From Streptomyces sabulosicollis (GTDB lineage Bacteria; Actinomycetota; Actinomycetes; Streptomycetales; Streptomycetaceae), in NCBI RefSeq assembly GCF_016103465.1, contig NZ_JAEEAP010000033.1, positions 1 to 38,950 on the forward strand: a DNA stretch of 38,950 bases. The letters run 5' to 3'. Below, one piece after another: positions 19,591 to 27,333 of this stretch. Position 1 is the stretch's first letter. Each line of letters begins with the position of its first letter. The position numbers were made by a program, and so were the translations under genes. Under the pieces are notes generated by a model. That model searched no databases and had not been told where the DNA came from. It saw nothing but the letters and a program-made list of their open reading frames with translations.

Positions 19591-19854
19591 TCACCGCGGC
19601 GGCGCGTCGGGCGGCGGAAGCCGGACGATCCGCTCCCGGTCCACCGCCTCCACGCCGTCCACCGCCTCCAGCACCGGGATCCGGTCCTCCGCGATCGTCC
19701 CGGACAGCGAGCCGAGGATCGGCTGCTCACCGGTGACCGCCAGCCCGACCCGGCGGGCGGCCGCCACGACCTGGGCGAACCGGTCCGGGTCGACCGAGAG
19801 GATGACCCCGACTGGCCCGGACCGCGATGTCCGCCCCATGGCGTCCCCGCTCAC
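19591..19854 (-). CDS. Small I9/propeptide-like protein coupled to the subtilase
   Basis: 87-residue protein. The pattern GVILSVDPDRFAQVVAAARRVGLAVTGE ... LSGTIAEDRIPVLEAVDGVEAVDRERIVRLPP gives strand-helix-strand-strand-helix-strand. That is the ferredoxin-like layout of subtilisin propeptides and I9 inhibitors, and V-E-x-V near the end is typical of them. It starts with GTG inside the subtilase stop (GTGA overlap at 19851-19854), so translation is coupled. I infer that it is an inhibitor or folding partner supplied in trans. No family was confirmed, and it has no signal peptide. Confidence 0.65.
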   Translation of the reverse strand: MSGDAMGRTSRSGPVGVILSVDPDRFAQVVAAARRVGLAVTGEQPILGSLSGTIAEDRIPVLEAVDGVEAVDRERIVRLPPPDAPPR

Positions 19855-21197
19855 GGGGCCTGGAGCAGACCCGCGCCGATGTCCGTGGCCGGTTGCGCCA
19901 GCGGATGGGCGCCGGACAGCAGACGGGTGCTCAGGTCGGCCGCCGAGGCGTCCGGATGCGCCTGGGCCAGCAGCGCGACCACACCGGAGGCATGCGGCGC
20001 CGCCATGCTCGTGCCGCTCATCGTCTGGTAGGTCCCGTCGGGCGCGGCCGAGAAGATGTCGACCCCGGGCGCCGCGATATTGACCTCCCCGCCCTCGCCG
20101 TTGAGGGCGCCGCAGGAGAAGAACGCCGTCCCCAGGTCCTTGCCGAGCGCCGCCACCGCCAGGATGGACGGGCAGTTGGCGGGCCGCCCCACCGGTGCCA
20201 CGAAGCCGGGCCGCCGGCTCTCGTTGCCCGCCGCGGCCACGATCACGGTGCCGCGCCGCAGCGCGCGCCGCGCCACGTTCTCGTAGGTCTGCGGGAACAG
20301 CTCGCCCGGCTCCACCGGAGCCCCGAGCGACATGGAGACCACCCGGGCGCCCTGGGCGACCGCCCAGGCCATCCCCGCCAGGATCTCGCCGTCGGAGCCC
20401 ACGCCCTGGTCGCTGAGCACCTTGCCCACCAGTACCCGTGCCTCACCGGCCACGCCGTACCGCGGCGCGTGCCCCGGCTCGGCGGGACCGGCCACGGTGC
20501 CGACGCAGTGGGTGCCGTGGCCGTGGCCGTCCTCGACATCCGCCCCGGGCACGAAGGAGGCCGTCGCCTCGACGCAATCGGTCAGATCCGGGTGGTCGGT
20601 GTCCACACCGGTGTCGAGCACGGCGACCTTCACCCCGCTGCCCGTCAGATGCGACCAGTTGGCGCGAATGCCTTGGAGGCCCCAGGTGGTGTGCTGCTCG
20701 TCCCACGCCGGCCCCAGCGAGCTGGCGAGCTCGGCCCGGGTGTGCCGGGACACCTCGTCCTCGTCGCTGCGGTACGTCGGGAAGAAGCCGGTCAGCGTGC
20801 GCTGCGGCTCGGTGATCACCGACGCGTACACCACGCGCTCCGGCTCCGTCGCGATGATCGTCGGCTCCGCCTCCGCCGTGGTGACCAGCGCATGGCGCTG
20901 GTCCGGCTGCACATCGACGACGGCGACGCCGAGTTCGTCGAAGACCACCGACACATCGGGCCGCGCCAGCAGCTCCGCGGCCCCGGGCTCCGCCCCGCGG
21001 ACGCGCTCCACGGACGAGATCCCCACGGACGAGCGCAGCGCCTCCATCCCGCGCTCGGGTTCCTGCTGATCGAGCAGGACCACATACCGCCCGGTGTACT
21101 CCGTCTGCTGCGCCCCCAGGGGCATACCGGTCCGCCGTGGCCGTTCCCCGTTCGGGCCCCTGCCCATGGGCCCCGCGGGCCCAGGTCCGTTCGTCAT
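19851..21197 (-). CDS. S8 family serine protease (subtilase), apparently intracellular
   Basis: 448-residue subtilisin-fold protease. Catalytic residues are D195 (VAVLDTGVDTDHPDL), H230 (DGHGHGTHCVG) and S397 (SGTSMAAPHASG), with oxyanion N325 (AAAGNES). The first about 175 residues are not a standard signal peptide plus I9 propeptide. They begin with a Pro/Gly/Arg-rich stretch (MTNGPGPAGPMGRGP), then a VVLLDQQEP...VGISSVERV segment and FDELGVAVVDVQPDQ, which may form propeptide-like folds. No Sec or Tat signal is seen. The small I9-like gene follows with a 4-nt overlap. AGAAGG precedes the ATG. Role unknown. Confidence 0.93.
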   Translation of the reverse strand: MTNGPGPAGPMGRGPNGERPRRTGMPLGAQQTEYTGRYVVLLDQQEPERGMEALRSSVGISSVERVRGAEPGAAELLARPDVSVVFDELGVAVVDVQPDQRHALVTTAEAEPTIIATEPERVVYASVITEPQRTLTGFFPTYRSDEDEVSRHTRAELASSLGPAWDEQHTTWGLQGIRANWSHLTGSGVKVAVLDTGVDTDHPDLTDCVEATASFVPGADVEDGHGHGTHCVGTVAGPAEPGHAPRYGVAGEARVLVGKVLSDQGVGSDGEILAGMAWAVAQGARVVSMSLGAPVEPGELFPQTYENVARRALRRGTVIVAAAGNESRRPGFVAPVGRPANCPSILAVAALGKDLGTAFFSCGALNGEGGEVNIAAPGVDIFSAAPDGTYQTMSGTSMAAPHASGVVALLAQAHPDASAADLSTRLLSGAHPLAQPATDIGAGLLQAP

Positions 21198-21563
21198 TGC
21201 CTTCTCCGCTCCTGTGCGCGGTCGCGGTCAGTGCGTTCCCCCTGATCGCGGACACGCGCCACTGCGCGGAAAGCCAGGCCCCGAGGACGACGGTCCGGTG
21301 CTCCCGCGTACCGGCTGCGGTCCTGTGCGTCTTCTCTCGCCCCCACGTTCTGCCACGCCCCCGTGTCCCCCTTATGTCCACCGTCACCCCGCGCGTGGGG
21401 GGCCGCAACTCGGGGTTCGGGGGCCGTCCCGCCGGGAAGCGGGGCTCAGCCTCGCGGCCGCGGCCGCCGCCGACCGGCCGCCGACCGGCCACCGCCGACC
21501 GGCCACCGCCGCTCGGCCACCACCGCCCGGTCGGCGACGACAGAGCGCGTCGAGGTGAGTCCG
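21198..21563. other. 366-nt intergenic region between the subtilase and DJ-1/PfpI genes
   Basis: Both flanking genes are on the minus strand, so this holds the subtilase promoter and the 3' end of the DJ-1/PfpI transcript. Apart from the tandem repeat at 21469-21534 I see no gene and no confident promoter. Confidence 0.6.
21469..21534 (+). repeat. 14-bp GC-rich tandem repeat
   Basis: GCCGACCGGCCACC units at 21480-21493 and 21494-21507, a short form at 21469-21479 and degenerate copies to about 21534, ending 30 nt from the stop of the DJ-1/PfpI gene. Confidence 0.75.
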
Positions 21564-22322
21564 TCACGCGTTGTGCGCCGCGCGCCGCTCCAATGCCCGC
21601 GAGACGGTGCGGGCGATGGATACGTCGATGCGTTCGCCGAAGGTGGCTTCGGCGAACTCGGCGAACCGGGCCACCACTTCGGCCCCGGCGCCCTCGGGAG
21701 AACCGGCGTCGAAGGGCGGCTGGGGGGCGTACTCCATGGCCAGCTGGGCGACTTTCGCGGCGTCCTCGCCGAGCACGCGCGCGACGAGGGCGAGCCCGAA
21801 GTCGATACCCGCGGTCACACCGCCGCCGGTGACCCTGTTCCTGTCGATGCACACGCGCTCGCTCGACACCTCGACGCCGAACCGCGCCAGCTGCTCCCGC
21901 GTGGCCCAGTGGGTCGCCGCCCGATAGCCGTCGAGCAGACCCGCCGCGGCGAGCACGAGCGAGCCGGTGCAGACCGAGGTGATGTACGCGGCCGTACGTC
22001 CATGGTCCGCGAGGAAGTCGAGCTTGGTGCGGTCGAGCAGCACCTCATCGACGCGTCCGCCGGGTACGAACACGATGTCCAGGTCAGCGGGGCAGTCCTG
22101 GAGGGTGACGGTCGGCAGGACGGCCAGGCCGATGTCGGACACCACTGGTTCGAGTGAGTGCGACACCAGATGAACCCGCATGCCCGCACTCGCGAAGGCC
22201 AGATGCGGACCGACGAAGTCGAGCGCCGTATGCCCTCCGTACAGCAGCATGCCGACGTCCATCGGACGTGCGGCCGCGCCCGCCTGCGGACCGTTCCCCT
22301 GCGTCGTCGTCTCGCCTGCCAA
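21564..22322 (-). CDS. DJ-1/PfpI family protein (isonitrile hydratase-like)
   Basis: 252-residue glutamine amidotransferase-like (class I) protein. The nucleophile elbow is YITSVCTGSLVLAAAGLLDG, with the Cys in SVCTGS, followed by YRAATHW (His), as in isonitrile hydratases and in the N-terminal half of AraC-type regulators. There is no HTH at the C-terminus, so an enzyme is more likely than a regulator. The start is TTG at 22322: GGAGG on the minus strand (22329-22333) stands 6 nt ahead, better than the internal ATG at MDVGMLLYGG. It is divergent from the MmcQ-like gene. Confidence 0.85.
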   Translation of the reverse strand: MAGETTTQGNGPQAGAAARPMDVGMLLYGGHTALDFVGPHLAFASAGMRVHLVSHSLEPVVSDIGLAVLPTVTLQDCPADLDIVFVPGGRVDEVLLDRTKLDFLADHGRTAAYITSVCTGSLVLAAAGLLDGYRAATHWATREQLARFGVEVSSERVCIDRNRVTGGGVTAGIDFGLALVARVLGEDAAKVAQLAMEYAPQPPFDAGSPEGAGAEVVARFAEFAEATFGERIDVSIARTVSRALERRAAHNA

Positions 22323-22519
22323 CTCGATCCTCCGTGGTGTGCCGAAAGCGCGTGGAATAGCGCTTTTCGGCAGGTTATGCACGGGCCGTGGCATCAACCA
22401 CGAGCGTTTCTGCCGAGCCTCCACGGATTCTCGCCAGCCGGCTGTCGGATGCCTGGGCTACGGTGGTCTCGTTGTCGCACCCCTTGAGCCTTTTCGGTCG
22501 AGTACGAGGAGAATCCGGA

Positions 22520-22885
22520 GTGACCCCCGAACAACTGCGGTCCTTCTGCCTCTCCTTCAATGCGGTGGTGGAGGAGTTCCCGTTCTCCCGTCACCCGGAG
22601 GTCTCGACCTTCAAGGTGCTCGGCAAGATCTTCGCCCTGACGACGCTGGACGCCCGCCCCCTCACGGTGAACCTGAAGTGCGACCCGGCGGACGCGGGCC
22701 GGCTCCGTGAGGGGCATCCGGGGCTGATCGTCCCGGGGTGGCATATGAACAAGCGCCACTGGAACACGGTGACGGTCGACGGCGGTCTCCCGGACCGGCT
22801 GGTCCGGGAGCTCATCGAGGACTCCTACGACCTGGTGGTCGCGGGGCTGCCGAGGGCCGAGCGCCTCCGGCTCGACCGCCCTTGA
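22520..22885 (+). CDS. MmcQ/YjbR family DNA-binding-like protein
   Basis: 121-residue protein of the MmcQ/YjbR (CyaY-like) family. Typical segments are EEFPFSRHPEVSTFKVLGKIFALTTLD, VNLKCDPADAGRLREGHPGLIVPGWHMNKRHWNTV and the C-terminal LIEDSYDLVVAGLP. The function of the family is not settled. The GTG at 22520 has GAGGAG 8 nt upstream. The open frame to 22388 is non-conserved and rejected. Confidence 0.9.
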   Translation: MTPEQLRSFCLSFNAVVEEFPFSRHPEVSTFKVLGKIFALTTLDARPLTVNLKCDPADAGRLREGHPGLIVPGWHMNKRHWNTVTVDGGLPDRLVRELIEDSYDLVVAGLPRAERLRLDRP

Positions 22886-22910
22886 GGGATTCCGGCGGCG
22901 GACGCCGGTC

Positions 22911-23384
22911 TCAGCCGAACTGGCCGGGCTGGTAGTCGCCGGCGGGCTGCTGGACGATGACGTTCAGACGGTTGTAGGTGTTGATGACGGCGATGATCGA
23001 CACCAGGGCGGCGAGCTGCTCCTCGTCGTAGTGCTTGGCGGCGTTCGCCCACGCCTCGTCCGTGACGCCACCGGCCGCATCGGCGATGCGGGTGCCCTGC
23101 TCCGCCAGCTCCAGGGCGGCGCGCTCGGCGTCGGTGAACACCGTGGCCTCCCGCCAGACCGCGACCAGGTTGAGGCGCGTCGAGGTCTCCCCGGCCTTCG
23201 CGGCCTCCTTGGTGTGCATGTCGGTGCAGAAGCCGCAGCCGTTGATCTGACTGGCCCGGATCTTCACCAGCTCCTGTGTCGCGGCCGGCAGCGCCGAGTC
23301 CGTGACCGCCTTGCCCGCGTAGTTGAGGTGCTTCAGGAAGGTGCCGAAGAGCGGGTTGCCGAAGAGGTTCAAACGAGCTTCCAT
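22911..23384 (-). CDS. AhpD-like carboxymuconolactone decarboxylase-family protein
   Basis: 157-residue alkylhydroperoxidase-like protein. The active-site motif is INGCGFCTDMHTKEA (CxxC plus the following His), preceded by LPAATQELVKIRAS. The C-terminal YDEEQLAALVSIIAVINTYNRLNVI helix is typical of the family. A peroxide-reduction role is likely. The ATG at 23384 has AGGAGAG about 7 nt upstream. It stands alone, convergent with the MmcQ-like gene. Confidence 0.93.
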   Translation of the reverse strand: MEARLNLFGNPLFGTFLKHLNYAGKAVTDSALPAATQELVKIRASQINGCGFCTDMHTKEAAKAGETSTRLNLVAVWREATVFTDAERAALELAEQGTRIADAAGGVTDEAWANAAKHYDEEQLAALVSIIAVINTYNRLNVIVQQPAGDYQPGQFG

Positions 23385-23500
23385 GATGGGCTCTCCTATG
23401 CGGTTGCCGTGGTTACACCTCCCTGACGGAACGGCTCGGAGAGATGTGACAGGGCCGAGTGTGACCTGCGTCTCTCCGGTGGTGGGACGGCATCGGCCGG

Positions 23501-23671
23501 TCAGCGGGCGAGGCGCGGGAAGAGCGCCTCGGCACTGCCGCGGCCGATCGCCCCGGCCTGGCCGGGGGCGTAGTCGCGCTCGCGGTCGACGACGGTGGAG
23601 GTCAGGCCGGAGAAGCGGTACGCGGCGTGGGACAGGCAGCCGCCGCAAGGGCGGCCGGACCTGCGCTTCAC
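23501..23671 (-). CDS. Short ORF coupled to a CGNR remnant, unrecognised
   Basis: 56-codon frame starting with a GTG that overlaps the stop of the CGNR remnant (GTGA at 23668-23671). It carries RPCGGCLSHAAYRFSGL and ends STVVDRERDYAPGQAGAIG..EALFPRLAR. The C-terminal part looks protein-like in composition, and it may be the 3' end of a truncated gene. I do not recognise the family. It lies among gene fragments and may not be functional. Confidence 0.3.
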   Translation of the reverse strand: MKRRSGRPCGGCLSHAAYRFSGLTSTVVDRERDYAPGQAGAIGRGSAEALFPRLAR

Positions 23672-23778
23672 CGATGCCGGTCGCGCGTCGCGGCCTGGCG
23701 GGCGCGGTGGCTGGCGACGTTGACGCGGTTGCCGCACAGCCCGGGCATGCAGTAGCGGCGGCTGCCGGGCCGGGTGGG
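23668..23778 (-). pseudogene. CGNR zinc-finger regulator, C-terminal remnant
   Basis: Reading the minus strand gives GSRRYCMPGLCGNRVNVASH then RARQAATRDRHR and TGA (23668-23670). This is the C-terminal CGNR zinc finger (C-x4-CGNR-x-N-x-A-x-x-R) of the CGNR regulator family. The upstream ABATE domain (over 100 residues) is absent, and no start fits. The reading breaks at about 23775, where an unrelated plus-strand fragment begins. Confidence 0.75.
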
Positions 23779-23909
23779 GCTGGCTCCTCGAGTGGTCGGC
23801 CGCCACCGCCCATGCGCGCGTGGAGGACGGGGTCGACACCTTCGTCTTCCGCGACGGCCTCATCCAGGCCCAGACCGTGCGCTACACCTTGGTCGCGGAA
23901 GAGGGCTGA
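23779..23909 (+). pseudogene. NTF2-like (SnoaL-type) protein, C-terminal remnant
   Basis: The plus strand from 23781 reads WLLEWSAATAHARVEDGVDT then FVFRDGLIQAQTVRYTLVAE, stopping at 23907-23909. The GVDTFVFRDGxIxxQTVRYT string is the last strands of NTF2-like/SnoaL-like polyketide-cyclase-fold proteins. The N-terminal about 90 residues are missing. It abuts the CGNR remnant, so one deletion probably fused both. Its stop falls in a 15-bp tandem array. Confidence 0.7.
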
Positions 23910-24017
23910 GCCGAAGGGGACTGAGCCGAAGGGGACTGAGCCGGAGAGGGCTGAGCCGAAGGGGGCTCGGCCGGAGGGGACTCAGCCGAAGAGGGCTGAG
24001 CCGAAGAGGACTGAGCC
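23906..24017 (+). repeat. 15-bp tandem repeat, seven copies
   Basis: Seven full units of CTGAGCCGAAGGGGA or variants (23906-24010) and a 7-bp partial, all in register. The array runs from the stop codon of the NTF2-like remnant to about 50 nt before the glyoxalase-fold gene. Confidence 0.95.
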
Positions 24018-24067
24018 CCGGCGAAAACGCCTGGGCCCGCGCCCGTCGCCTCCGTACACTCACGGGC

Positions 24068-24451
24068 ATGGCATGCCGCATCAGTGAGCTGGTCCTGGAC
24101 TGCGCCGACGCCGAGCGGCTCGCCGCGTTCTGGAGCGAGGTCCTCGGCTACGTGGAACTCGGCCGGGAGGACGACGGAAGCATCGAGATCGGGCCGCCCG
24201 GCGTCGGCTTCGGTGGCCCGCGGCCCACCCTCGTCCTCAGCCCCAGCAGCGACCCGAGGCCCGAGAGGCTCCGGCTGCACATCGACGTCAACGCCACCGA
24301 CCGCGACCAGGACGCGGAGCTGGAGCGGCTGCTCGCGCTCGGTGCCAAGCCCGCCGACGTCGGTCAGACCGGCACCGAGAACTGGCACGTCCTGGCCGAC
24401 CCCGAAGGCAACGAGTTCTGCCTCCTGCGCAAGCGGCTCCAGCCCCTCTGA
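24068..24451 (+). CDS. VOC (glyoxalase-like) family protein
   Basis: 127-residue VOC-fold protein. It opens with MACRISELVLDCADAERLAAFWSEVLGY and carries RLHIDVNATDRDQDAELERLLALGA, then NWHVLADPEGNEFCLLR with the typical metal-ligand Glu region. The function is unknown. The family covers dioxygenases, glyoxalases and drug-binding proteins. TACACT at 24055-24060 is exactly 7 nt before the ATG, a good -10 box for a leaderless mRNA. No ribosome-binding site is visible. Confidence 0.9.
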   Translation: MACRISELVLDCADAERLAAFWSEVLGYVELGREDDGSIEIGPPGVGFGGPRPTLVLSPSSDPRPERLRLHIDVNATDRDQDAELERLLALGAKPADVGQTGTENWHVLADPEGNEFCLLRKRLQPL

Positions 24452-24460
24452 CCACCGTTG

Positions 24461-24477
24461 CTGGGGCTCCGCCCCAG
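24461..24477 (+). terminator. Terminator after the VOC gene
   Basis: CTGGGGC (24461-24467), loop TCC, GCCCCAG (24471-24477), 9 nt past the stop. A second stem (GGGGCCGAGCCCC) lies near 24496. This GGGGCTCCGCCCC element is common past Streptomyces genes. Confidence 0.75.
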
Positions 24478-24560
24478 ACCTCGGGTCCGGGTCCAGGGGC
24501 CGAGCCCCCGGAATCCGCCCGGAAAGGGGCGGGGGAAAGATCCGCAGGACACCCGCCCCG

Positions 24561-24764
24561 TCAGTCCCGGAACGAACCGTCCGCCCTGCGGGCATGCCTG
24601 GACAGCAGGTGCCCGCACTGCGGGCAGTGGCGCCTGAACCCCTTCTTGATCAGGTAGCTGATGCCGATCGTCACCACATGCATCAGCCCCACCGCCGCGT
24701 TCTGGAACAGCCGCCCCAGCCACGACCTCGTACACGTCTCACAGTCCCGGCAACCGGCCGCCAT
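24561..24764 (-). CDS. Small zinc-finger membrane-associated protein, uncharacterised
   Basis: 67 residues. The N-terminus has Cys 5, 8 and 11 (GCRDCETCTRSW). The middle (about 19-40) is hydrophobic, LFQNAAVGLMHVVTIGISYLI, and may be a membrane segment. The C-terminus has RRHCPQCGHLLSRHARR, where C47 and C50 with H54 or H58 could bind zinc. I do not recognise the family. GGGGGA stands about 7 nt ahead of the ATG. It is close to but divergent from the hydrolase gene (239 nt apart). Confidence 0.65.
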   Translation of the reverse strand: MAAGCRDCETCTRSWLGRLFQNAAVGLMHVVTIGISYLIKKGFRRHCPQCGHLLSRHARRADGSFRD

Positions 24765-25002
24765 GGCGTATCCCCCCAACTCGTCGCTGACCTGCCCCGC
24801 GGAACCAGTGTGCGCAAGGGAGAACGCCGCCGAGCCGCCAACCGCCGCCCCACCACCGGGTTGTGACCGGCCCAGACCCCGTCCAGCACACGGCTGTGAC
24901 ATCGGCTGCGGTGTCGCGGCCGCGGCATCGCGCGAGCCGTGACGCAGATCACAGGGAAAGGGTGACAGGGTGTTGTCGCGGGCGGCTGCGACCGTCGGCG
25001 GC

Positions 25003-25935
25003 ATGACGATCACTGATGAGGACTGCCTCGCCGAAACCCTGGCCTTCAACGAGAAGTTCGAGGCCGCCGCGGCGAGCCGACCGGCGCGTGGGCAGGCGCC
25101 GAGCGCGGCCACGCTGGCGCTCCTGCGGCGCAACCGGCTCGGCGCCGACACACCGCCGGTGCGACTGGAGCAGGGCCGGGACCGTATCGTCGCGGGCGGG
25201 GTGAAGGTGCGGACGTTCGTGCCGGACCGTGTCGACGGCGTGCACCTGCACATCCACGGAGGCAGCTGGGCCTTCGGCTCCGCGGACGGGCAGGACGAAA
25301 GGCTCTGGCGGCTTGCCGTGGAGGCCCGGCTGGCCGTGGTGAGCGTGGAGTACCGCCTGGCGCCGGAACACCCGTTCCCCGCCGGGCCCGACGACTGCGA
25401 AGCGGCCGCCCGGTGGCTGGTGGAGCACGCGGCGGCCGAGTTCGGTACGGAACGGCTGCTGATCGGCGGCGAGTCGGCCGGTGCCCACCTCGGCGTCCTG
25501 ACCCTGCTGCGCCTGCGCGACCGGCACGGCATCACGGGCGCGTTCCGCGCGGCCCACCTGCTCTTCGGCCCCTACGACCTGTCGATGACGCCGAGCGTGC
25601 GGTTGTTCGGCCCCCGGCCACTGCTGAGCAATACCGACTCGCTCCGGGGCGCCTACGAGATGTTCACCCCGGGGATGGGGGCGGAGCAGCGCCGCGACCC
25701 CGAGGTCTCCCCGCTCTTCGCGGACCTGGCCGGTCTGCCGCCCGCCCGGATCGTCGTCGGCACCGAGGACCCGCTGCTGGACGACTCCCTGTTCCTGGCC
25801 CGGCGATGGGAGTCGGCGGGCGCGCCCGTACGGCTCGACGTCATCGCCGGCGCGATGCACGGGTTCACCCTGTTCCCCCTCACCATCACCGAGCGGGAAC
25901 AGCGGCGTGAGCGGGACTTCCTGGCCACCGCGTGA
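25003..25935 (+). CDS. Alpha/beta hydrolase (hormone-sensitive lipase-like)
   Basis: 310-residue esterase/lipase. LHIHGGSWAFGS is the HGG oxyanion motif near residue 85. IGGESAGAHLGVL is the nucleophile elbow with Ser in GESAG. EDPLLDDSL supplies the acid and GAMHGFTLF the His. YRLAPEHPFPAGPDDC is the family signature. GACCGT at 24990-24995 lies 7 nt before ATG 25003 and suggests a leaderless start. The GTG at 24970 is the alternative. It is followed after 16 nt by the WYL regulator, which may control it. The substrate is an acyl ester of unknown type. Confidence 0.9.
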   Translation: MTITDEDCLAETLAFNEKFEAAAASRPARGQAPSAATLALLRRNRLGADTPPVRLEQGRDRIVAGGVKVRTFVPDRVDGVHLHIHGGSWAFGSADGQDERLWRLAVEARLAVVSVEYRLAPEHPFPAGPDDCEAAARWLVEHAAAEFGTERLLIGGESAGAHLGVLTLLRLRDRHGITGAFRAAHLLFGPYDLSMTPSVRLFGPRPLLSNTDSLRGAYEMFTPGMGAEQRRDPEVSPLFADLAGLPPARIVVGTEDPLLDDSLFLARRWESAGAPVRLDVIAGAMHGFTLFPLTITEREQRRERDFLATA

Positions 25936-25951
25936 CGGTAGCGTCGGCCCC

Positions 25952-26710
25952 ATGAACCGCACTGCCCGGCTGTACGCGCTGGTGGAGGAGTTGCGCGCGG
26001 CCGCGCCGCGGCCACTGACGGTCGCGGCGCTCGCCGCGCGCTTCGAGATCAGCACCCGCACGGTGCAGCGCGACCTCCAGACGCTGATGGAGACCGGCGT
26101 CCCCGTGCGCACCACACCCGGGCGGGGCGGGGGCTGGTCCATCGCCCCGGAGATGACCCTCCCCCCGATCCACTTCACCCCCGAGGAAGCCTCCGCGCTG
26201 ACCGCCGTGCTCGCCGCGGTCGGCGCCGCCACGCCCTACGCGGGTGCGGCCCGCACCGCGGCCCAGAAGATCACGGCCTCGATGACCGTCCCCGCCTCGA
26301 CGGCGGCCCGCGCACTCGCCGCACGGATCGTGACGCGACCGACCCGGACGGAATCCGAGATCCGCACCGCGGTGGAGCGGGCCCTCACCCACAACACGGC
26401 GCTGCGGCTGTCCTACACCGACGCGGCCGGATGCGAGAGCGACCGCGTCGTGGAACCGGCCGGGCTCCTCACCGCCGAGGGCCGCTGGTACCTCATCGCC
26501 TGGTGCCGCACCCGCCGCGCCGGCCGAGGCTTCCGCCTGGACCGCATCACGGCGGCGACCCCCACCGACGAGGCGGCCCGGCCCCACGACCTGACCGACC
26601 TCCTCCTCGGCTCCACCGCCACCGACGCGGTCCGGCCCACCACACTGGCCTCACTGGCCCCGCAAACCGACGCGCGCCACATCACTCCGGAGCCCTCGCG
26701 CGGACCATGA
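25952..26710 (+). CDS. HTH_11/WYL-domain transcriptional regulator
   Basis: 252-residue regulator. The N-terminal winged helix (MNRTARLYALVEELRAAAP ... FEISTRTVQRDLQTLMETGVPV) has the DeoR-like HTH, with RGGGWSIAPEMTLPPIHFT in the wing/linker. The WYL domain spans about 140-205 with EPAGLLTAEGRWYLIAWCRTRRAGRGFRLDRI. The classic W-Y-L triad is present as GRWYLIAW. TAGCGT at 25939-25944 is exactly 7 nt before the ATG, so it can be transcribed alone as a leaderless mRNA. It converges on the 36-residue ORF on the other strand. Confidence 0.9.
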   Translation: MNRTARLYALVEELRAAAPRPLTVAALAARFEISTRTVQRDLQTLMETGVPVRTTPGRGGGWSIAPEMTLPPIHFTPEEASALTAVLAAVGAATPYAGAARTAAQKITASMTVPASTAARALAARIVTRPTRTESEIRTAVERALTHNTALRLSYTDAAGCESDRVVEPAGLLTAEGRWYLIAWCRTRRAGRGFRLDRITAATPTDEAARPHDLTDLLLGSTATDAVRPTTLASLAPQTDARHITPEPSRGP

Positions 26711-26792
26711 GGGTGCCGAGGTCCTCCGGGTCCGGCGCGGGCAGCACCTCCGCCCCGATGTACGCGGGCAGGTTGGTCGCCACGCGCGGCAT
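26682..26792 (-). CDS. 36-residue ORF with strong ribosome-binding site
   Basis: Reads MPRVATNLPAYIGAEVLPAP and ends with DPEDLGTLMVRARAPE. AGGAGG stands 4-5 nt ahead of the ATG, the best Shine-Dalgarno in the area. It lies 45 nt downstream of the anti-sigma-like ATPase on the same strand and overlaps the 3' end of the WYL gene by 29 nt. The family is unknown. It could be a small protein or a fragment. Confidence 0.45.
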   Translation of the reverse strand: MPRVATNLPAYIGAEVLPAPDPEDLGTLMVRARAPE

Positions 26793-26837
26793 GGGGCCTC
26801 CTGGGTGTCCGGCGGGCTGGACACCGTATCCATGTCT

Positions 26838-27266
26838 TCATTCGGTGAGGGGTTCGCGGAGCTCGAACCAGATGTGCTTGCCGGTGGGGCGCAGCCCGTT
26901 CTCCCAGGTGACGCCCCATGCGTAGGCCAGCTCCCGCATCAGGAACAGCCCGCGTCCACCCTCCTCGTCGGGCGCGGCGTCGCGGGGGTACGGGTGGCGC
27001 TCCGGGGAGCCGTCGCGTACGGCGATCGTCGCGATGCGGTCGCGGACGAGGGTGTCGATGTGGATCAGTTGGGTGTCGGTGTGCTGATTGACGTTCGTCA
27101 CGGCCTCGGAGACCAGGAGTTTCGCCGTGTCCGCGAGGTCGTGCAGGTCGTTGGCCTGGAGGAGGGCGGCGATGGCGTCACGGCAGACCCTGGGGCTCTT
27201 GGGGGAGTTGGGGGCGCTGAGTCGGTAGGCGTATGGGGGTTCGGCGGCTGTGGCGACTTCGGGCAT
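26838..27266 (-). CDS. RsbW-like ATP-binding protein (anti-sigma regulator)
   Basis: 142-residue HATPase_c_2 protein. It has SPRVCRDAIAALL (helix), LLVSEAVTNVNQHT (N box, with the E and N that bind Mg-ATP), VRDGSPERHP and EGGRGLFLMRELAYAWGV (G boxes). These small ATPases act as anti-sigma or anti-anti-sigma kinases in Streptomyces, and many sit beside XRE/DUF397 genes as here. GGGAG lies 7 nt ahead of the ATG. It is divergent from the XRE gene (135 nt). Confidence 0.9.
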   Translation of the reverse strand: MPEVATAAEPPYAYRLSAPNSPKSPRVCRDAIAALLQANDLHDLADTAKLLVSEAVTNVNQHTDTQLIHIDTLVRDRIATIAVRDGSPERHPYPRDAAPDEEGGRGLFLMRELAYAWGVTWENGLRPTGKHIWFELREPLTE

Positions 27267-27333
27267 GGCGGTGCTCCCAACGCGGTGCGTGATTGGTTCG
27301 ATGCGCTGCGCTAGCAGGACCATAGAGCATCCG

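Noticed and set aside
23906-24017. CRISPR array or coding repeat domain
   Set aside because: 15-bp units without spacers, and neither strand has a supported gene across the array.
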